Notes: generated from the letters alone by a model not told the origin. DNA of 6,419 nucleotides from Clostridiales bacterium (GCA_019423725.1 JAHZAW010000040.1:82472-88890); one strand, 5' to 3'. Positions 1-5,747 are shown, numbered from the stretch's first letter. Translations and numbers: made by a program.

Positions 1-421
1 CCAGTATTTTCCCGTTCTCATCTGTCAGTATTATGTTGGAGTATTTGCCCATGAATTCAGTTATTATATGTTTTACTCCCAGGTCGCCCATTTCGTTCAT
101 ACTCTCAACGTCTATTATTATTATCCTCTCAAAATCAGGCTGGCGTATGTCAAGTATCCTTCCTCCTGCTATATGCTTTCTGAGCACCATGCAGAACATA
201 GGGGCAGAAACGGGATTTTCTTTTTTAATGTCAGTTATGTGTATCCTTGGATTCATCGAATTTGCTGAAAGCAGCACTCTGAAGTTTCCTTCCTTCACCG
301 AACGGACAGAAAATATTATCTCATCATTTCTTGGCTGATATATTTTATCTATCCTGCCTCCGGTAAACTTTTCCTTCAGCTCATATACGATGTTGGATAC
401 GGCTATTCCGTCGTAAGCCAC
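1..421 (-). CDS. rqcH: RqcH / NFACT family ribosome quality control protein, N-terminal part (runs off the left edge)
   Basis: About 140 residues of the N-terminal NFACT-N domain are present; the family is usually 550-600 residues, so the rest lies beyond base 1. RqcH (older name fibronectin-binding protein A, FbpA/YloA) binds stalled 50S-peptidyl-tRNA complexes and recruits tRNA-Ala to add C-terminal alanine tails that mark the nascent chain for degradation. Family landmarks are visible in order: MAYDG at the start, GGRIDKIYQP at 21-30, LLSAN at 50-54, PMFCMVLRKH at 74-83, GGRI at 86-89, FERI at 97-100, MGDLG and FMGKYSNIIL near the end. E98-R99 falls where the conserved Asp-Arg pair of characterised RqcH proteins is expected (tentative alignment). 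I chose the GTG at 421 because the family begins MAxDG and GAGAGGAG lies 8 bases upstream; an in-frame ATG at 439 would put that ribosome binding site inside the gene. Confidence 0.93.
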   Translation of the reverse strand, partial: MAYDGIAVSNIVYELKEKFTGGRIDKIYQPRNDEIIFSVRSVKEGNFRVLLSANSMNPRIHITDIKKENPVSAPMFCMVLRKHIAGGRILDIRQPDFERIIIIDVESMNEMGDLGVKHIITEFMGKYSNIILTDENGKIL

Positions 422-429
422 CGTTTTTA

Positions 430-437
430 CTCCTCTC
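430..437 (-). promoter_or_regulatory. Ribosome binding site deciding the rqcH GTG start
   Basis: GAGAGGAG reads toward rqcH and ends 8 bases before the GTG at 421. The in-frame ATG at 437-439 overlaps this site, so initiation at GTG is the better reading. Confidence 0.7.
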
Positions 438-449
438 ATTTTAAAATTA

Positions 450-470
450 ACGGGCTTGAACCAAGCCCGT
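450..470 (-). terminator. Hairpin between the HD gene and rqcH (terminator or leader attenuator)
   Basis: A perfect 9-bp stem, ACGGGCTTG / CAAGCCCGT, closes on the 3-base loop AAC (plus-strand reading). On the minus strand it lies about 27 bases after the HD gene stop and is followed by TAATTTTAA, an imperfect U-tract. On the plus strand it is followed by TTTTT (470-474), so it may also stop antisense transcription coming out of rqcH. It ends only 12 bases before the rqcH ribosome binding site. Confidence 0.65.
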
Positions 471-496
471 TTTTATCATTTACCATTTCTTATTTC

Positions 497-1006
497 TTAT
501 TTTTCTTTTCCATAGCTGTCACACAGATACATCTGTGTCAGAAGATTTTTACCCTTTCTGGTCTTAAAGACTCTGTCTCTTATGATAGTTATCTTTTCTT
601 TATCGGTAATCTTCCTGTCAAATATGTTCACCAGTGTATCAGCTTCAACTACAGCCTGGAAATCCAGACCATCTATGGCGCTGAGCGTATGGTGGTGAGC
701 CACTATATAACATACTCTGTCTACTATCCATGAGGGTATGTGGGCATCTTCCATTATTGCCCTTGCCACAGGTTCGCCCTCTATCTCCTGATACTTACCG
801 TCTATTGACCCATACTTTTTCTCTGCGTTGTGTATGCCTATATCATGAAGTATAGCCGCAAGTTCCGTTATCTTCTGATTATTTTCATCGAACCCATCGG
901 CCTTTCCGATTATCCTTGCAAATGAATGTACTCTGATCAAATGATGTATACGCGCAGCATCGTCACCATCATATTCAACAGCCCGTGCCATTACGCCAAA
1001 TACCAC
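497..1006 (-). CDS. HD domain metal-dependent phosphohydrolase
   Basis: 169 residues from the GTG at 1006. It belongs to the small stand-alone HD-domain proteins common in Clostridia, which are predicted metal-dependent phosphohydrolases with mostly unknown substrates. Visible metal-site pattern: H27 (RVHSFA), H54-D55 (ILHDIGI), an H104-H105-H106 run (AHHHT) and D123 (VEADTLVN), the H...HD...H...D order of the family. KYQEIEG at 71-77 and VFKTRKGK at 146-153 also match relatives. No membrane segment or partner domain is seen. The start rests on two points: AAGGGGG sits 7 bases upstream of GTG 1006, and a good promoter (1052-1080) overlaps the upstream ATG triplet at 1061-1069, which therefore should not be transcribed. 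An ATG at 991 is a weaker alternative without a ribosome binding site. It ends about 27 bases before the hairpin at 450-470. The specific substrate cannot be assigned. Confidence 0.88.
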   Translation of the reverse strand: MVFGVMARAVEYDGDDAARIHHLIRVHSFARIIGKADGFDENNQKITELAAILHDIGIHNAEKKYGSIDGKYQEIEGEPVARAIMEDAHIPSWIVDRVCYIVAHHHTLSAIDGLDFQAVVEADTLVNIFDRKITDKEKITIIRDRVFKTRKGKNLLTQMYLCDSYGKEK

Positions 1007-1013
1007 AAGAAAG

Positions 1014-1020
1014 CCCCCTT
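1014..1020 (-). promoter_or_regulatory. Ribosome binding site supporting the GTG start of the HD gene
   Basis: AAGGGGG on the minus strand, 7 bases before GTG 1006. It is imperfect against AGGAGG but is the only purine-rich site at correct distance from any in-frame start downstream of the promoter. Confidence 0.5.
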
Positions 1021-1051
1021 TCAGCAGCAAAAAAAACAATATATCAGGACT

Positions 1052-1080
1052 ATTATATATCATCATCATCTATATTGCAA
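1052..1080 (-). promoter_or_regulatory. Sigma-A-type promoter of the HD gene
   Basis: On the minus strand TTGCAA (1075-1080, four of six consensus bases) is separated by exactly 17 bases from a perfect TATAAT (1052-1057). Transcription would begin near 1045, giving a leader of about 40 bases that contains the AAGGGGG site. It separates the HD gene from the nucleoside cluster upstream. Confidence 0.65.
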
Positions 1081-1087
1081 GGACACT

Positions 1088-1154
1088 ATGGAATGTACTA
1101 CCAATTATTACAAACACCGGCCAATATAGGACCCACAGCTTAATTACATTCCAT
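1088..1154. repeat. 10-bp perfect inverted repeat in the intergenic region upstream of the HD promoter
   Basis: ATGGAATGTA (1088-1097) and TACATTCCAT (1145-1154) are exact reverse complements separated by 47 bases. The near arm lies 7 bases upstream of the -35 hexamer at 1075-1080. The rest of the 276-base gap between the HD gene and the DUF523 gene (1007-1282) shows no coding signal; it holds only this repeat, the promoter and the hairpin at 1263-1281. The role is unknown: regulator binding sites, a long-range stem, or chance. Confidence 0.4.
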
Positions 1155-1262
1155 CCCATTAAAAGGCATAGTTTCCACATCATATCTATCAATCGGCAAT
1201 GATATACATAAAATCTCTAGCCCATTATATAAAAAAACTGCATCAAATATACGCTGTCAAAC

Positions 1263-1281
1263 AGCCAGACATTGTCTGGCT
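1263..1281 (-). terminator. Hairpin immediately after the DUF523 gene, probable weak terminator
   Basis: An 8-bp perfect stem, AGCCAGAC / GTCTGGCT, with a 3-base loop begins one base after the DUF523 stop codon. The following minus-strand sequence is GTTTGACAG, so the U-tract is poor. The position at the end of the five-gene cluster supports a terminator or 3'-end stabilising role. Confidence 0.45.
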
Positions 1282-1282
1282 T

Positions 1283-1714
1283 TCAGATATTATCAATTAT
1301 ACTGCTTTCTCCCAAAACTTCTATCCCGTTTTCAAGAAGAAGCTGTGCTGTTATTCCGTTTCCCTGGACCAGCTTTCTGCTGAATGTTCCATCATATATC
1401 TTTCCACATCCGCATGACGGGCTTTTTTCCTTTAGTACTGCCTTCCTGCATCCAAAAAGTCCTGCAAGTCTAAGTGCCTCAAAAGCTCCCCTTTGGTACT
1501 CCATTGTCACATCTTTTCCATTCTCCATAACTACCCGTCCATTTACTATTTCCGACGGGAGCCTCGGTGTAGGCAGTCCTCCCATTATTTCAGGGCACAC
1601 TGGTATCATATTGTACTTGTCCTTAAGGGCAATTACATTTTCATTTGGCCTGCTTTGGCCGTCATATCTGCATGATACCCCTAAAAGACAGGCACTCACA
1701 AGTATATTATCCAT
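1283..1714 (-). CDS. DUF523 / TudS-like iron-sulfur protein
   Basis: 143 residues, full length for a stand-alone DUF523 domain. Family motifs seen: SACLLGVSCRYDG at 7-19, PVCPEIMGGLPTPR at 38-51, EYQRGA at 72-77, LKEKSPSCG at 94-102 and YDGTF at 107-111. Invariant-looking cysteines are C9, C15, C40 and C101, with C103 next to the last; some of these are the likely ligands of the [4Fe-4S] cluster. The characterised member, TudS, removes sulfur from 2-thiouracil to give uracil. Whether this protein does the same is inference, but its position behind cytidine deaminase and a Nudix hydrolase fits a role on modified bases. Its ribosome binding site (AGGAG) lies inside the last codons of the Nudix gene and its ATG is one base after that stop, which implies translational coupling. 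A hairpin at 1263-1281 closes the unit. Confidence 0.9.
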   Translation of the reverse strand: MDNILVSACLLGVSCRYDGQSRPNENVIALKDKYNMIPVCPEIMGGLPTPRLPSEIVNGRVVMENGKDVTMEYQRGAFEALRLAGLFGCRKAVLKEKSPSCGCGKIYDGTFSRKLVQGNGITAQLLLENGIEVLGESSIIDNI

Positions 1715-1715
1715 T

Positions 1716-2192
1716 TTACTCTCCTATATTCAGACTTTTACCGTTAAGCACAGCAAGCACTAGTTTTTCTCCCTCATATTTTAGTTTTAAGGAGAAAAAA
1801 GGAGCATCTGAGGCAAGAAGGTTCAAAAATATCTTATCCCCCTCCCACATGGGCAGCTTGAGCAGATCATCCAGCTTTATCCACTCCAGGTCACCCTCGT
1901 CACATTCTATTATCTCTCCACAGAAATCCGTGACCGTAAACAGGTGCATATACTCAGTCTCCCATACGTCCGATATGAATGTGACTATGCCTCTATAGCG
2001 GTAATTTATAACATCAAGTCCCGTTTCCTCTTTGATCTCCCTCAAAGCGCAGTCCTCAGGACTTTCCTTGTCCTCAAATTTTCCACCTATCCCGAGCCAT
2101 TTGTCATGGGACTGGTCATTTTCTTTTTTCGTTCTGTGCAGCATAAGGCAGCTGCCATCCTTGATTATATAACAAAGAGTTGTATTTCTCAT
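1716..2192 (-). CDS. Nudix hydrolase, MutT / 8-oxo-dGTP diphosphatase-like
   Basis: 158 residues. The complete Nudix box fits G-x5-E-x7-R-E-U-x-E-E-x-G-U: G37, E43, R51-E52, E55-E56, G58-L59. The glutamates of REIKEE coordinate the Mg or Mn ions that drive hydrolysis of a nucleoside diphosphate linked to another group. The N-terminal strand TTLCYIIKDGSCLMLHR and the KWLGIGGKFE lead-in resemble Firmicute proteins annotated as 8-oxo-dGTP diphosphatases. Substrate is not decided by sequence, since Nudix specificity varies greatly. A C-terminal part after about residue 120 (APFFSLKLKYEGEKL) is also typical of this subgroup. It begins 8 bases after the cdd stop with a weak ribosome binding site (AGGATTGAG spanning the cdd stop), suggesting it is translated by coupling to cdd, and is followed one base later by the DUF523 gene. 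Confidence 0.9.
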   Translation of the reverse strand: MRNTTLCYIIKDGSCLMLHRTKKENDQSHDKWLGIGGKFEDKESPEDCALREIKEETGLDVINYRYRGIVTFISDVWETEYMHLFTVTDFCGEIIECDEGDLEWIKLDDLLKLPMWEGDKIFLNLLASDAPFFSLKLKYEGEKLVLAVLNGKSLNIGE

Positions 2193-2200
2193 AATTCATC

Positions 2201-2629
2201 TCAATCCTGATAATTTAAATCACTGGGTCCAAAACCGTTTGGAAGGAGCTCACGCAGAGTATGGACCGTAAAATCATCCGCACTTCTGGCAGTTATGACC
2301 TTGAATTTATCCGGGCTGCAAAATTCCATCATGACCTGGCGGCATACTCCGCAGGGATAAAAATATCCATAGTCCTCAGGCTTGGCGTCCTTATGCGCAC
2401 CAATAACAGCAATGGCTTTGAACTTTCTCTCTCCCTCTGATACTGCCTTGAAAAAGGCTGTCCTTTCAGCACAGTTGGTTGGTGAATAGGCAGCGTTTTC
2501 CACATTGCAGCCCCTGTATACCTTTCCATCTTCCGTAAGCAGAGCCGCACCTACCATATATCCCGAATATGGAACATAAGCGTTTTTTCTGGCTTCTATT
2601 GCCTCCATAACAAGTTCTTTATCAGTCAT
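2201..2629 (-). CDS. cdd: Cytidine deaminase
   Basis: 142 residues, in the usual range for homotetrameric bacterial cytidine deaminases. It hydrolyses cytidine and deoxycytidine to uridine and deoxyuridine plus ammonia in the cytosol. Active-site signature: C53-A-E55 (NCAERTA), with E55 the proton shuttle, and PCGVCRQ with C93 and C96, so C53, C93 and C96 bind the zinc. NVEN at 42-45 is the nucleoside-binding segment, and YVPYSGYMVGAA at 18-29 is the conserved N-terminal motif. The ATG at 2629 was chosen because GGGAGG lies 8 bases upstream; an in-frame TTG at 2656 would place that site inside the gene. The gene lies 44 bases past the terminator that follows deoD and shows no convincing promoter, so it is probably expressed by readthrough from deoC-deoD. 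Nudix and DUF523 genes follow tightly. Confidence 0.95.
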   Translation of the reverse strand: MTDKELVMEAIEARKNAYVPYSGYMVGAALLTEDGKVYRGCNVENAAYSPTNCAERTAFFKAVSEGERKFKAIAVIGAHKDAKPEDYGYFYPCGVCRQVMMEFCSPDKFKVITARSADDFTVHTLRELLPNGFGPSDLNYQD

Positions 2630-2637
2630 AGCTTTTA

Positions 2638-2643
2638 CCTCCC
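2638..2643 (-). promoter_or_regulatory. Ribosome binding site deciding the cdd start
   Basis: GGGAGG, followed by T, lies 8 bases before ATG 2629 and rules against the in-frame TTG at 2656. Confidence 0.75.
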
Positions 2644-2673
2644 TTTTATAGTCCAAAGAAAGAATTTAAGGTC

Positions 2674-2704
2674 AAAAAAGCGGCCGAAGCCTTACTTCGA
2701 CCGC
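2674..2704 (-). terminator. Rho-independent terminator after deoD
   Basis: Read on the minus strand, GCGGTCGAAG pairs with CTTCGGCCGC over 10 bp (one G-U pair) around a 5-base loop, followed directly by TTTTTT. It lies 12 bases after the deoD stop and separates deoC-deoD from cdd-nudix-DUF523, probably lowering rather than abolishing downstream expression. Confidence 0.88.
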
Positions 2705-2716
2705 TCACTTTAATAA

Positions 2717-3433
2717 TTATGCCAGTGAAAGAGCTACTTTCATCATATTTGTAAATGATTTCTCCCTTGCCTCAACCGTTGTCTCTGTTCCCTTTAAAGG
2801 GCAGTCAGAAACTGTAAGTACGCAGAGAGCGTTCTTGTTTGCCTGAGCGGCATTCATATAAAGGGCAGCTGATTCCATCTCTACGCAGAGAACGCCCATC
2901 TTCTTCCATTTAAGGTTTCTGTCATTTGTTTCATTATAGAATACATCACTTGAAAGTACGTTTCCTACCATATAGTCTATGCCAAGCTTTTCAGCAGCCT
3001 CAACGGCTCCTCTAAGGAGTTTAAAGCTTGCAATAGGTGCGTATGTTCCGGGAAGTTCAAAGTGGCTTGCAAAGTTTGAATCCGTACATGAACCCTGAGC
3101 GATTACAAGATCTCCAAGGTCAAGATCATCATGAAGGGCTCCTGTTGTTCCGATCCTTATTATGTTCTCAACATCATAGAAGTTGAAAAGCTCATATGAA
3201 TAAAGTCCCATTGAAGGCATACCCATACCGCTTCCCATAACTGATACTTCCTTGCCGTTATATTTTCCGGTAAATCCATACATGTTCCTGATCCCTGTAA
3301 ACTGTTTTACATCCGTAAGGAATGTCTCAGCAACGAATTTCGCTCTGAGGGGATCTCCAGGCATTAAAACTGTTTTAGCGATCTCACCGTATTTTGCGGC
3401 GTTATGGGGGGTAGGTGTGTTTGCAGCTGACAT
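2717..3433 (-). CDS. deoD: DeoD-type purine-nucleoside phosphorylase
   Basis: 238 residues, nearly identical in length to hexameric bacterial DeoD. It splits purine ribo- and deoxyribonucleosides with phosphate, giving the free base and (deoxy)ribose-1-phosphate. Landmarks of the NP-I family: TPHN with H10, MPGDPLRAK with G26 and R30, R49, GMGMPS at 69-74, RIGTTGAL at 93-100, VEMES with E185 and E187, and TVSD with D210; R223 aligns with the catalytic arginine of E. coli DeoD. R30, R49 and R93 correspond to phosphate-binding arginines; position 96 is Thr where E. coli has Ser. An AAGGAGG site lies 8 bases before the ATG. It starts 21 bases after the deoC stop and is transcribed with it: after conversion of deoxyribose-1-phosphate to the 5-phosphate by a phosphopentomutase (not in this window), DeoC can use the product. 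A strong terminator follows. Confidence 0.96.
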   Translation of the reverse strand: MSAANTPTPHNAAKYGEIAKTVLMPGDPLRAKFVAETFLTDVKQFTGIRNMYGFTGKYNGKEVSVMGSGMGMPSMGLYSYELFNFYDVENIIRIGTTGALHDDLDLGDLVIAQGSCTDSNFASHFELPGTYAPIASFKLLRGAVEAAEKLGIDYMVGNVLSSDVFYNETNDRNLKWKKMGVLCVEMESAALYMNAAQANKNALCVLTVSDCPLKGTETTVEAREKSFTNMMKVALSLA

Positions 3434-3454
3434 AAATAATTCCTCCTTGTTATA

Positions 3455-4099
3455 TCAATTTTTAACAATATTCTTAGCTCCGCTTGTTCCGATACGGCTG
3501 CATCCGGCATTGATGAACTCTTCCATTGCTTCCTTAGTTCTTATGCCTCCGGCAGCTTTTATTTTTACACCGGGGCCGATATGTTCCTTAAAAAGCCTGA
3601 TATCCTTGATATCCGCTCCGGAATCGCCAAATCCTGTGGAAGTCTTGATATAGTCCGCTCCTCCGTCAGTAACGCATTTGCAGAGCTTTATCTTTTCCTC
3701 CTCCGTAAGATAGCAGGTCTCTATTATTACTTTTAATATCCTGCTGCCTGCAGCCTTTTTGACTGCGGCTATCTCAGCAGTGACCTTGTCGAATTCCCCG
3801 TTTTTAACAAATCCAAGATCAATTACCATATCGATCTCATCGGCTCCGTTTTTAACGGCGTCCTCGGCCTCAAACACCTTCACTGCCGTAGTGCAGTACC
3901 CAAGAGGGAACCCTATTACAGTACATACATTTAATGAAGGGAATTTTTCCTTCGCCTCTTTTACATAGGAAGGCGGGATACATACTGATGCAGTTCCATA
4001 CTCGATAGCTTCCTCACAAAGCGCCATGATACCCTGTCTGTCTGAAACAGCCTTCAGAAGCGTATGATCTATGCGTTTCAATATTTCCTTTGTTTCCAT
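3455..4099 (-). CDS. deoC: Deoxyribose-phosphate aldolase
   Basis: 214 residues, full length for the short bacterial class I enzyme. It cleaves 2-deoxyribose-5-phosphate to glyceraldehyde-3-phosphate and acetaldehyde, the last step of deoxynucleoside catabolism. The TIM-barrel landmarks are all present: RIDHTLLK at 9-16, SVCIPP at 38-43, VIGFPLG at 61-67, GADEIDMVID at 85-94 with D90, Schiff-base lysine K152 in YIKTSTGF, and K181 in KAAGGIR. No key residue is missing. The start is secured by TAAGGAGGTG ending 4 bases before ATG 4099. It is the first gene of the minus-strand nucleoside cluster and has a clear promoter at 4127-4155, divergent from the DUF975 gene. Pathway repressors such as DeoR are typical for this gene, but none is encoded here and I could not identify an operator with confidence. 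Confidence 0.97.
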   Translation of the reverse strand: METKEILKRIDHTLLKAVSDRQGIMALCEEAIEYGTASVCIPPSYVKEAKEKFPSLNVCTVIGFPLGYCTTAVKVFEAEDAVKNGADEIDMVIDLGFVKNGEFDKVTAEIAAVKKAAGSRILKVIIETCYLTEEEKIKLCKCVTDGGADYIKTSTGFGDSGADIKDIRLFKEHIGPGVKIKAAGGIRTKEAMEEFINAGCSRIGTSGAKNIVKN

Positions 4100-4126
4100 A
4101 AAGCACCTCCTTAGTATTATAGGAAT

Positions 4127-4155
4127 ATCGTAACATTTTTAATTGTAAGTGTCAA
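4127..4155 (-). promoter_or_regulatory. Sigma-A-type promoter of the deoC-deoD operon
   Basis: On the minus strand a perfect TTGACA (4150-4155) is followed after exactly 17 bases by TACGAT (4127-4132, four of six consensus bases). A perfect TATAAT (4116-4121) lies further downstream but is 28 bases from the -35, so it is less likely to be the -10 of this promoter. Transcription would start about 20 bases before deoC. Confidence 0.65.
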
Positions 4156-4255
4156 CTCAACACCTCCCCTGCAGCACTCATTCCAGTACGCAGAACCTTT
4201 TAAAAATCCAATTAGTCATTTTGTAATATGCCAGTGATTTTAAGCCTGTACCGCG

Positions 4256-4284
4256 TTTACTTTTCCTCATATTTATGCTAAAAT
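4256..4284 (+). promoter_or_regulatory. Extended -10 promoter of the DUF975 gene
   Basis: TTTACT (4256-4261), 17-base spacer, TAAAAT (4279-4284). TGC directly before the -10 gives the TGn extension, which compensates for the weaker -35. Start of transcription would be near 4291, leaving a leader of about 19 bases with GAGGTG before ATG 4310. It is divergent from the deoC promoter about 100 bases away. Confidence 0.6.
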
Positions 4285-4309
4285 TACAATACATTGTGAG
4301 GTGTAAAAA

Positions 4310-5113
4310 ATGTATAATACCCTAAAACAAAGAGCAAGATCATCAGTAAAATCCAAAAAAGGCGCCTGTGCTGCCTATGCTCTTATATGTATGCTGATTT
4401 TCCCTGTAGTAGATTTTTCGGCATATTACCTCTCCATACTTTTCAGAAGATATTCATCCTTTATCATTTGGGGTGAATATGCGGCCCTTCTCATATTCTC
4501 ATCTGCCATCGCTCTGGGAGGATCTTTATTTTTCCTTGAGCTGTCAAAAAAGAATGATGTCAGTTTTATAAATTTTTTTGACGGCTTTGAGAATCTGTTT
4601 AAGGCCATTGCCCTGGCTTTTGTTATAGCTCTGTTTACCGCTCTCTGGTCGGTGCTTCTGATCGTTCCGGGAATAATCGCATTCTACAGCTACAGAGTCT
4701 CCATGTATATTTTGGCAGAATGTCCTGAACTGGCTCCCCTTGATGCCTTAAGGATAAGCAAAAATATGATGCAGGGTAAAAAAATGAGGCTTTTTCTTTT
4801 AGACCTTTCATTTATCGGCTGGTTCCTTCTTACTGCTGCCACCTGCGGAATAGCCGGAATATATGTTATCCCTTACTACAAAGCAACAAATACTGAATTT
4901 TACAGGGAGATAAAGGCAGACTATATAGACCGTCAGAATAACCCTACGCCAGATGACATTGATGATAACAAAAATACTGACCGCTCCGATGATGCCGGCG
5001 GCGCAGATGGTACTGGTTCTCATGGCAGCGCTTTTGACGACGAAAACAATAAAAAAGATATACACTACCGTTCGGATGAAGAGAGGAAAAACCACACCTG
5101 GTCCAATCAATAG
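4310..5113 (+). CDS. DUF975 family integral membrane protein with acidic C-terminal tail
   Basis: 267 residues. Hydrophobic stretches at about 20-45, 53-76, 99-126 and 161-188 suggest four or more membrane segments in the cytoplasmic membrane; there is no cleavable signal peptide. The core matches the DUF975 family common in Clostridia: LLIVPGIIAFYSYR at 116-129, then A-L-R-I-S-K-N-M-M-x-G-K at 146-157, LDLSFIGW at 164-171, T-C-G-I at 178-181 and VIPYYKAT at 186-193. The molecular function of the family is unknown. Residues from about 204 to 267 form a hydrophilic tail rich in Asp, Asn, Glu and Gly (DDIDDNKN, SDDAGGADG, FDDENNKKD), likely disordered and on one side of the membrane. GAGGTG precedes the ATG by about 7 bases. 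A short stem (5121-5139) without a T-tract lies between this gene and the cyclophilin gene 75 bases downstream. Confidence 0.87.
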   Translation: MYNTLKQRARSSVKSKKGACAAYALICMLIFPVVDFSAYYLSILFRRYSSFIIWGEYAALLIFSSAIALGGSLFFLELSKKNDVSFINFFDGFENLFKAIALAFVIALFTALWSVLLIVPGIIAFYSYRVSMYILAECPELAPLDALRISKNMMQGKKMRLFLLDLSFIGWFLLTAATCGIAGIYVIPYYKATNTEFYREIKADYIDRQNNPTPDDIDDNKNTDRSDDAGGADGTGSHGSAFDDENNKKDIHYRSDEERKNHTWSNQ

Positions 5114-5188
5114 TTAATACCGGTATGTGCCCCATACCGCATTAAATAGATATATAGAATTATATGGAATACAGAAAGGAAGAACATA

Positions 5189-5716
5189 ATGGAAAACAAA
5201 AATCCTGTTGTGACAATCGAAATGGAAAACGGCGGCATAATCAAAGTAGAGCTTTATCCCGAATATGCTCCCAATACAGTCAACAACTTTATATCACTTG
5301 TAAACAAAAACTTCTATGACGGAGTTATCTTCCACAGAGTTATAAAGGGCTTTATGATCCAGGGCGGAGATCCCCTCGGCCAGGGTACAGGCGGCCCCGG
5401 TTACCGTATCAGAGGCGAATTCGCACACAACGGCTTTGGAAAGAATACCCTTAAGCACGAAAGAGGAGTAATCTCCATGGCAAGATCAATGATGAACGAC
5501 TCAGCAGGTTCTCAGTTCTTCATCATGCACCAGGACGCTCCCCATCTTGATGGAGAATATGCAGCTTTCGGAAAGGTAATAGAAGGAATGGATGTTGTTG
5601 ACGCCATTGCAGATGTAAGAACAAACTATTCTGATAAGCCCCTTGATGAACAGAAAATGAAGAAAGTAACTGTTGAAACTTTCGGTGTCGAGTATCCCGA
5701 AGTTGAAAAGTGCTGA
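5189..5716 (+). CDS. ppiB: Cyclophilin-type peptidyl-prolyl cis-trans isomerase
   Basis: 175 residues, a single cyclophilin domain without a signal peptide, hence cytosolic. It catalyses cis-trans isomerisation of X-Pro bonds during folding. Catalytic landmarks: FHRVIKGFMIQGGD at 48-61 with R50, F55 and Q58 (equivalents of human CypA R55, F60 and Q63), GTGGPG at 66-71, SMAR at 96-99, SQFFIM at 108-113 with F110, and LDGEYAAFGKV at 120-130. The position equivalent to the cyclosporin-contacting Trp121 of CypA is His119, so drug sensitivity is expected to be low, as in many bacterial homologues. AAAGGA lies 8 bases before the ATG. No convincing promoter was seen in the 75 bases upstream, so co-transcription with the DUF975 gene is possible. 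Two terminators follow. Confidence 0.95.
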   Translation: MENKNPVVTIEMENGGIIKVELYPEYAPNTVNNFISLVNKNFYDGVIFHRVIKGFMIQGGDPLGQGTGGPGYRIRGEFAHNGFGKNTLKHERGVISMARSMMNDSAGSQFFIMHQDAPHLDGEYAAFGKVIEGMDVVDAIADVRTNYSDKPLDEQKMKKVTVETFGVEYPEVEKC

Positions 5717-5721
5717 AAATG

Positions 5722-5747
5722 ACGGCGGAGACTATCCGCCGTTTTTT
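5722..5747 (+). terminator. Rho-independent terminator after the cyclophilin gene
   Basis: ACGGCGGA / TCCGCCGT forms a perfect 8-bp stem around a 5-base loop, followed by a run of six T including the last stem base. It begins 6 bases after the stop codon. Confidence 0.92.

Noticed and set aside
33..338. Plus-strand open frame of 101 codons opposite rqcH
   Set aside because: It is antisense to a clearly conserved RqcH N-terminus, has no ribosome binding site and resembles no known family.
1007..1069. Upstream ATG start at 1069 for the HD protein, adding 21 residues
   Set aside because: The ATG lies in the spacer between a TTGCAA -35 and a perfect TATAAT -10, and the added residues are not like the family. 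The GTG at 1006 has a ribosome binding site.
1272..1763. Plus-strand open frame of 163 codons opposite the DUF523 gene
   Set aside because: It is the antisense shadow of a gene with complete family motifs, and it crosses into the Nudix gene without its own start signals.
2630..2656. In-frame TTG start at 2656 for cytidine deaminase
   Set aside because: It would place the strong GGGAGG site inside the gene, and the family N-terminus fits the ATG at 2629.
2645..2675. Promoter TTGACC / TATAAA for cdd
   Set aside because: The 19-base spacer is long, the -35 overlaps the terminator T-run, and the predicted start would remove the cdd ribosome binding site.
4244..4262. Possible CcpA cre-like site near the divergent promoters
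   Set aside because: TGTACCGCGTTTAC has the central CG displaced by one base relative to the consensus and lacks symmetry.
5034..5057. TTGACG with TATACA as a cyclophilin promoter inside the end of the DUF975 gene
   Set aside because: The spacer is about 19 bases and the -10 is poor; it lies in coding sequence and is probably chance.
5121..5139. Stem CGGTATG / CATACCG as a terminator of the DUF975 gene
   Set aside because: The 7-bp stem is followed by CATTAAATAG with no T-tract, so it is not a canonical rho-independent terminator.
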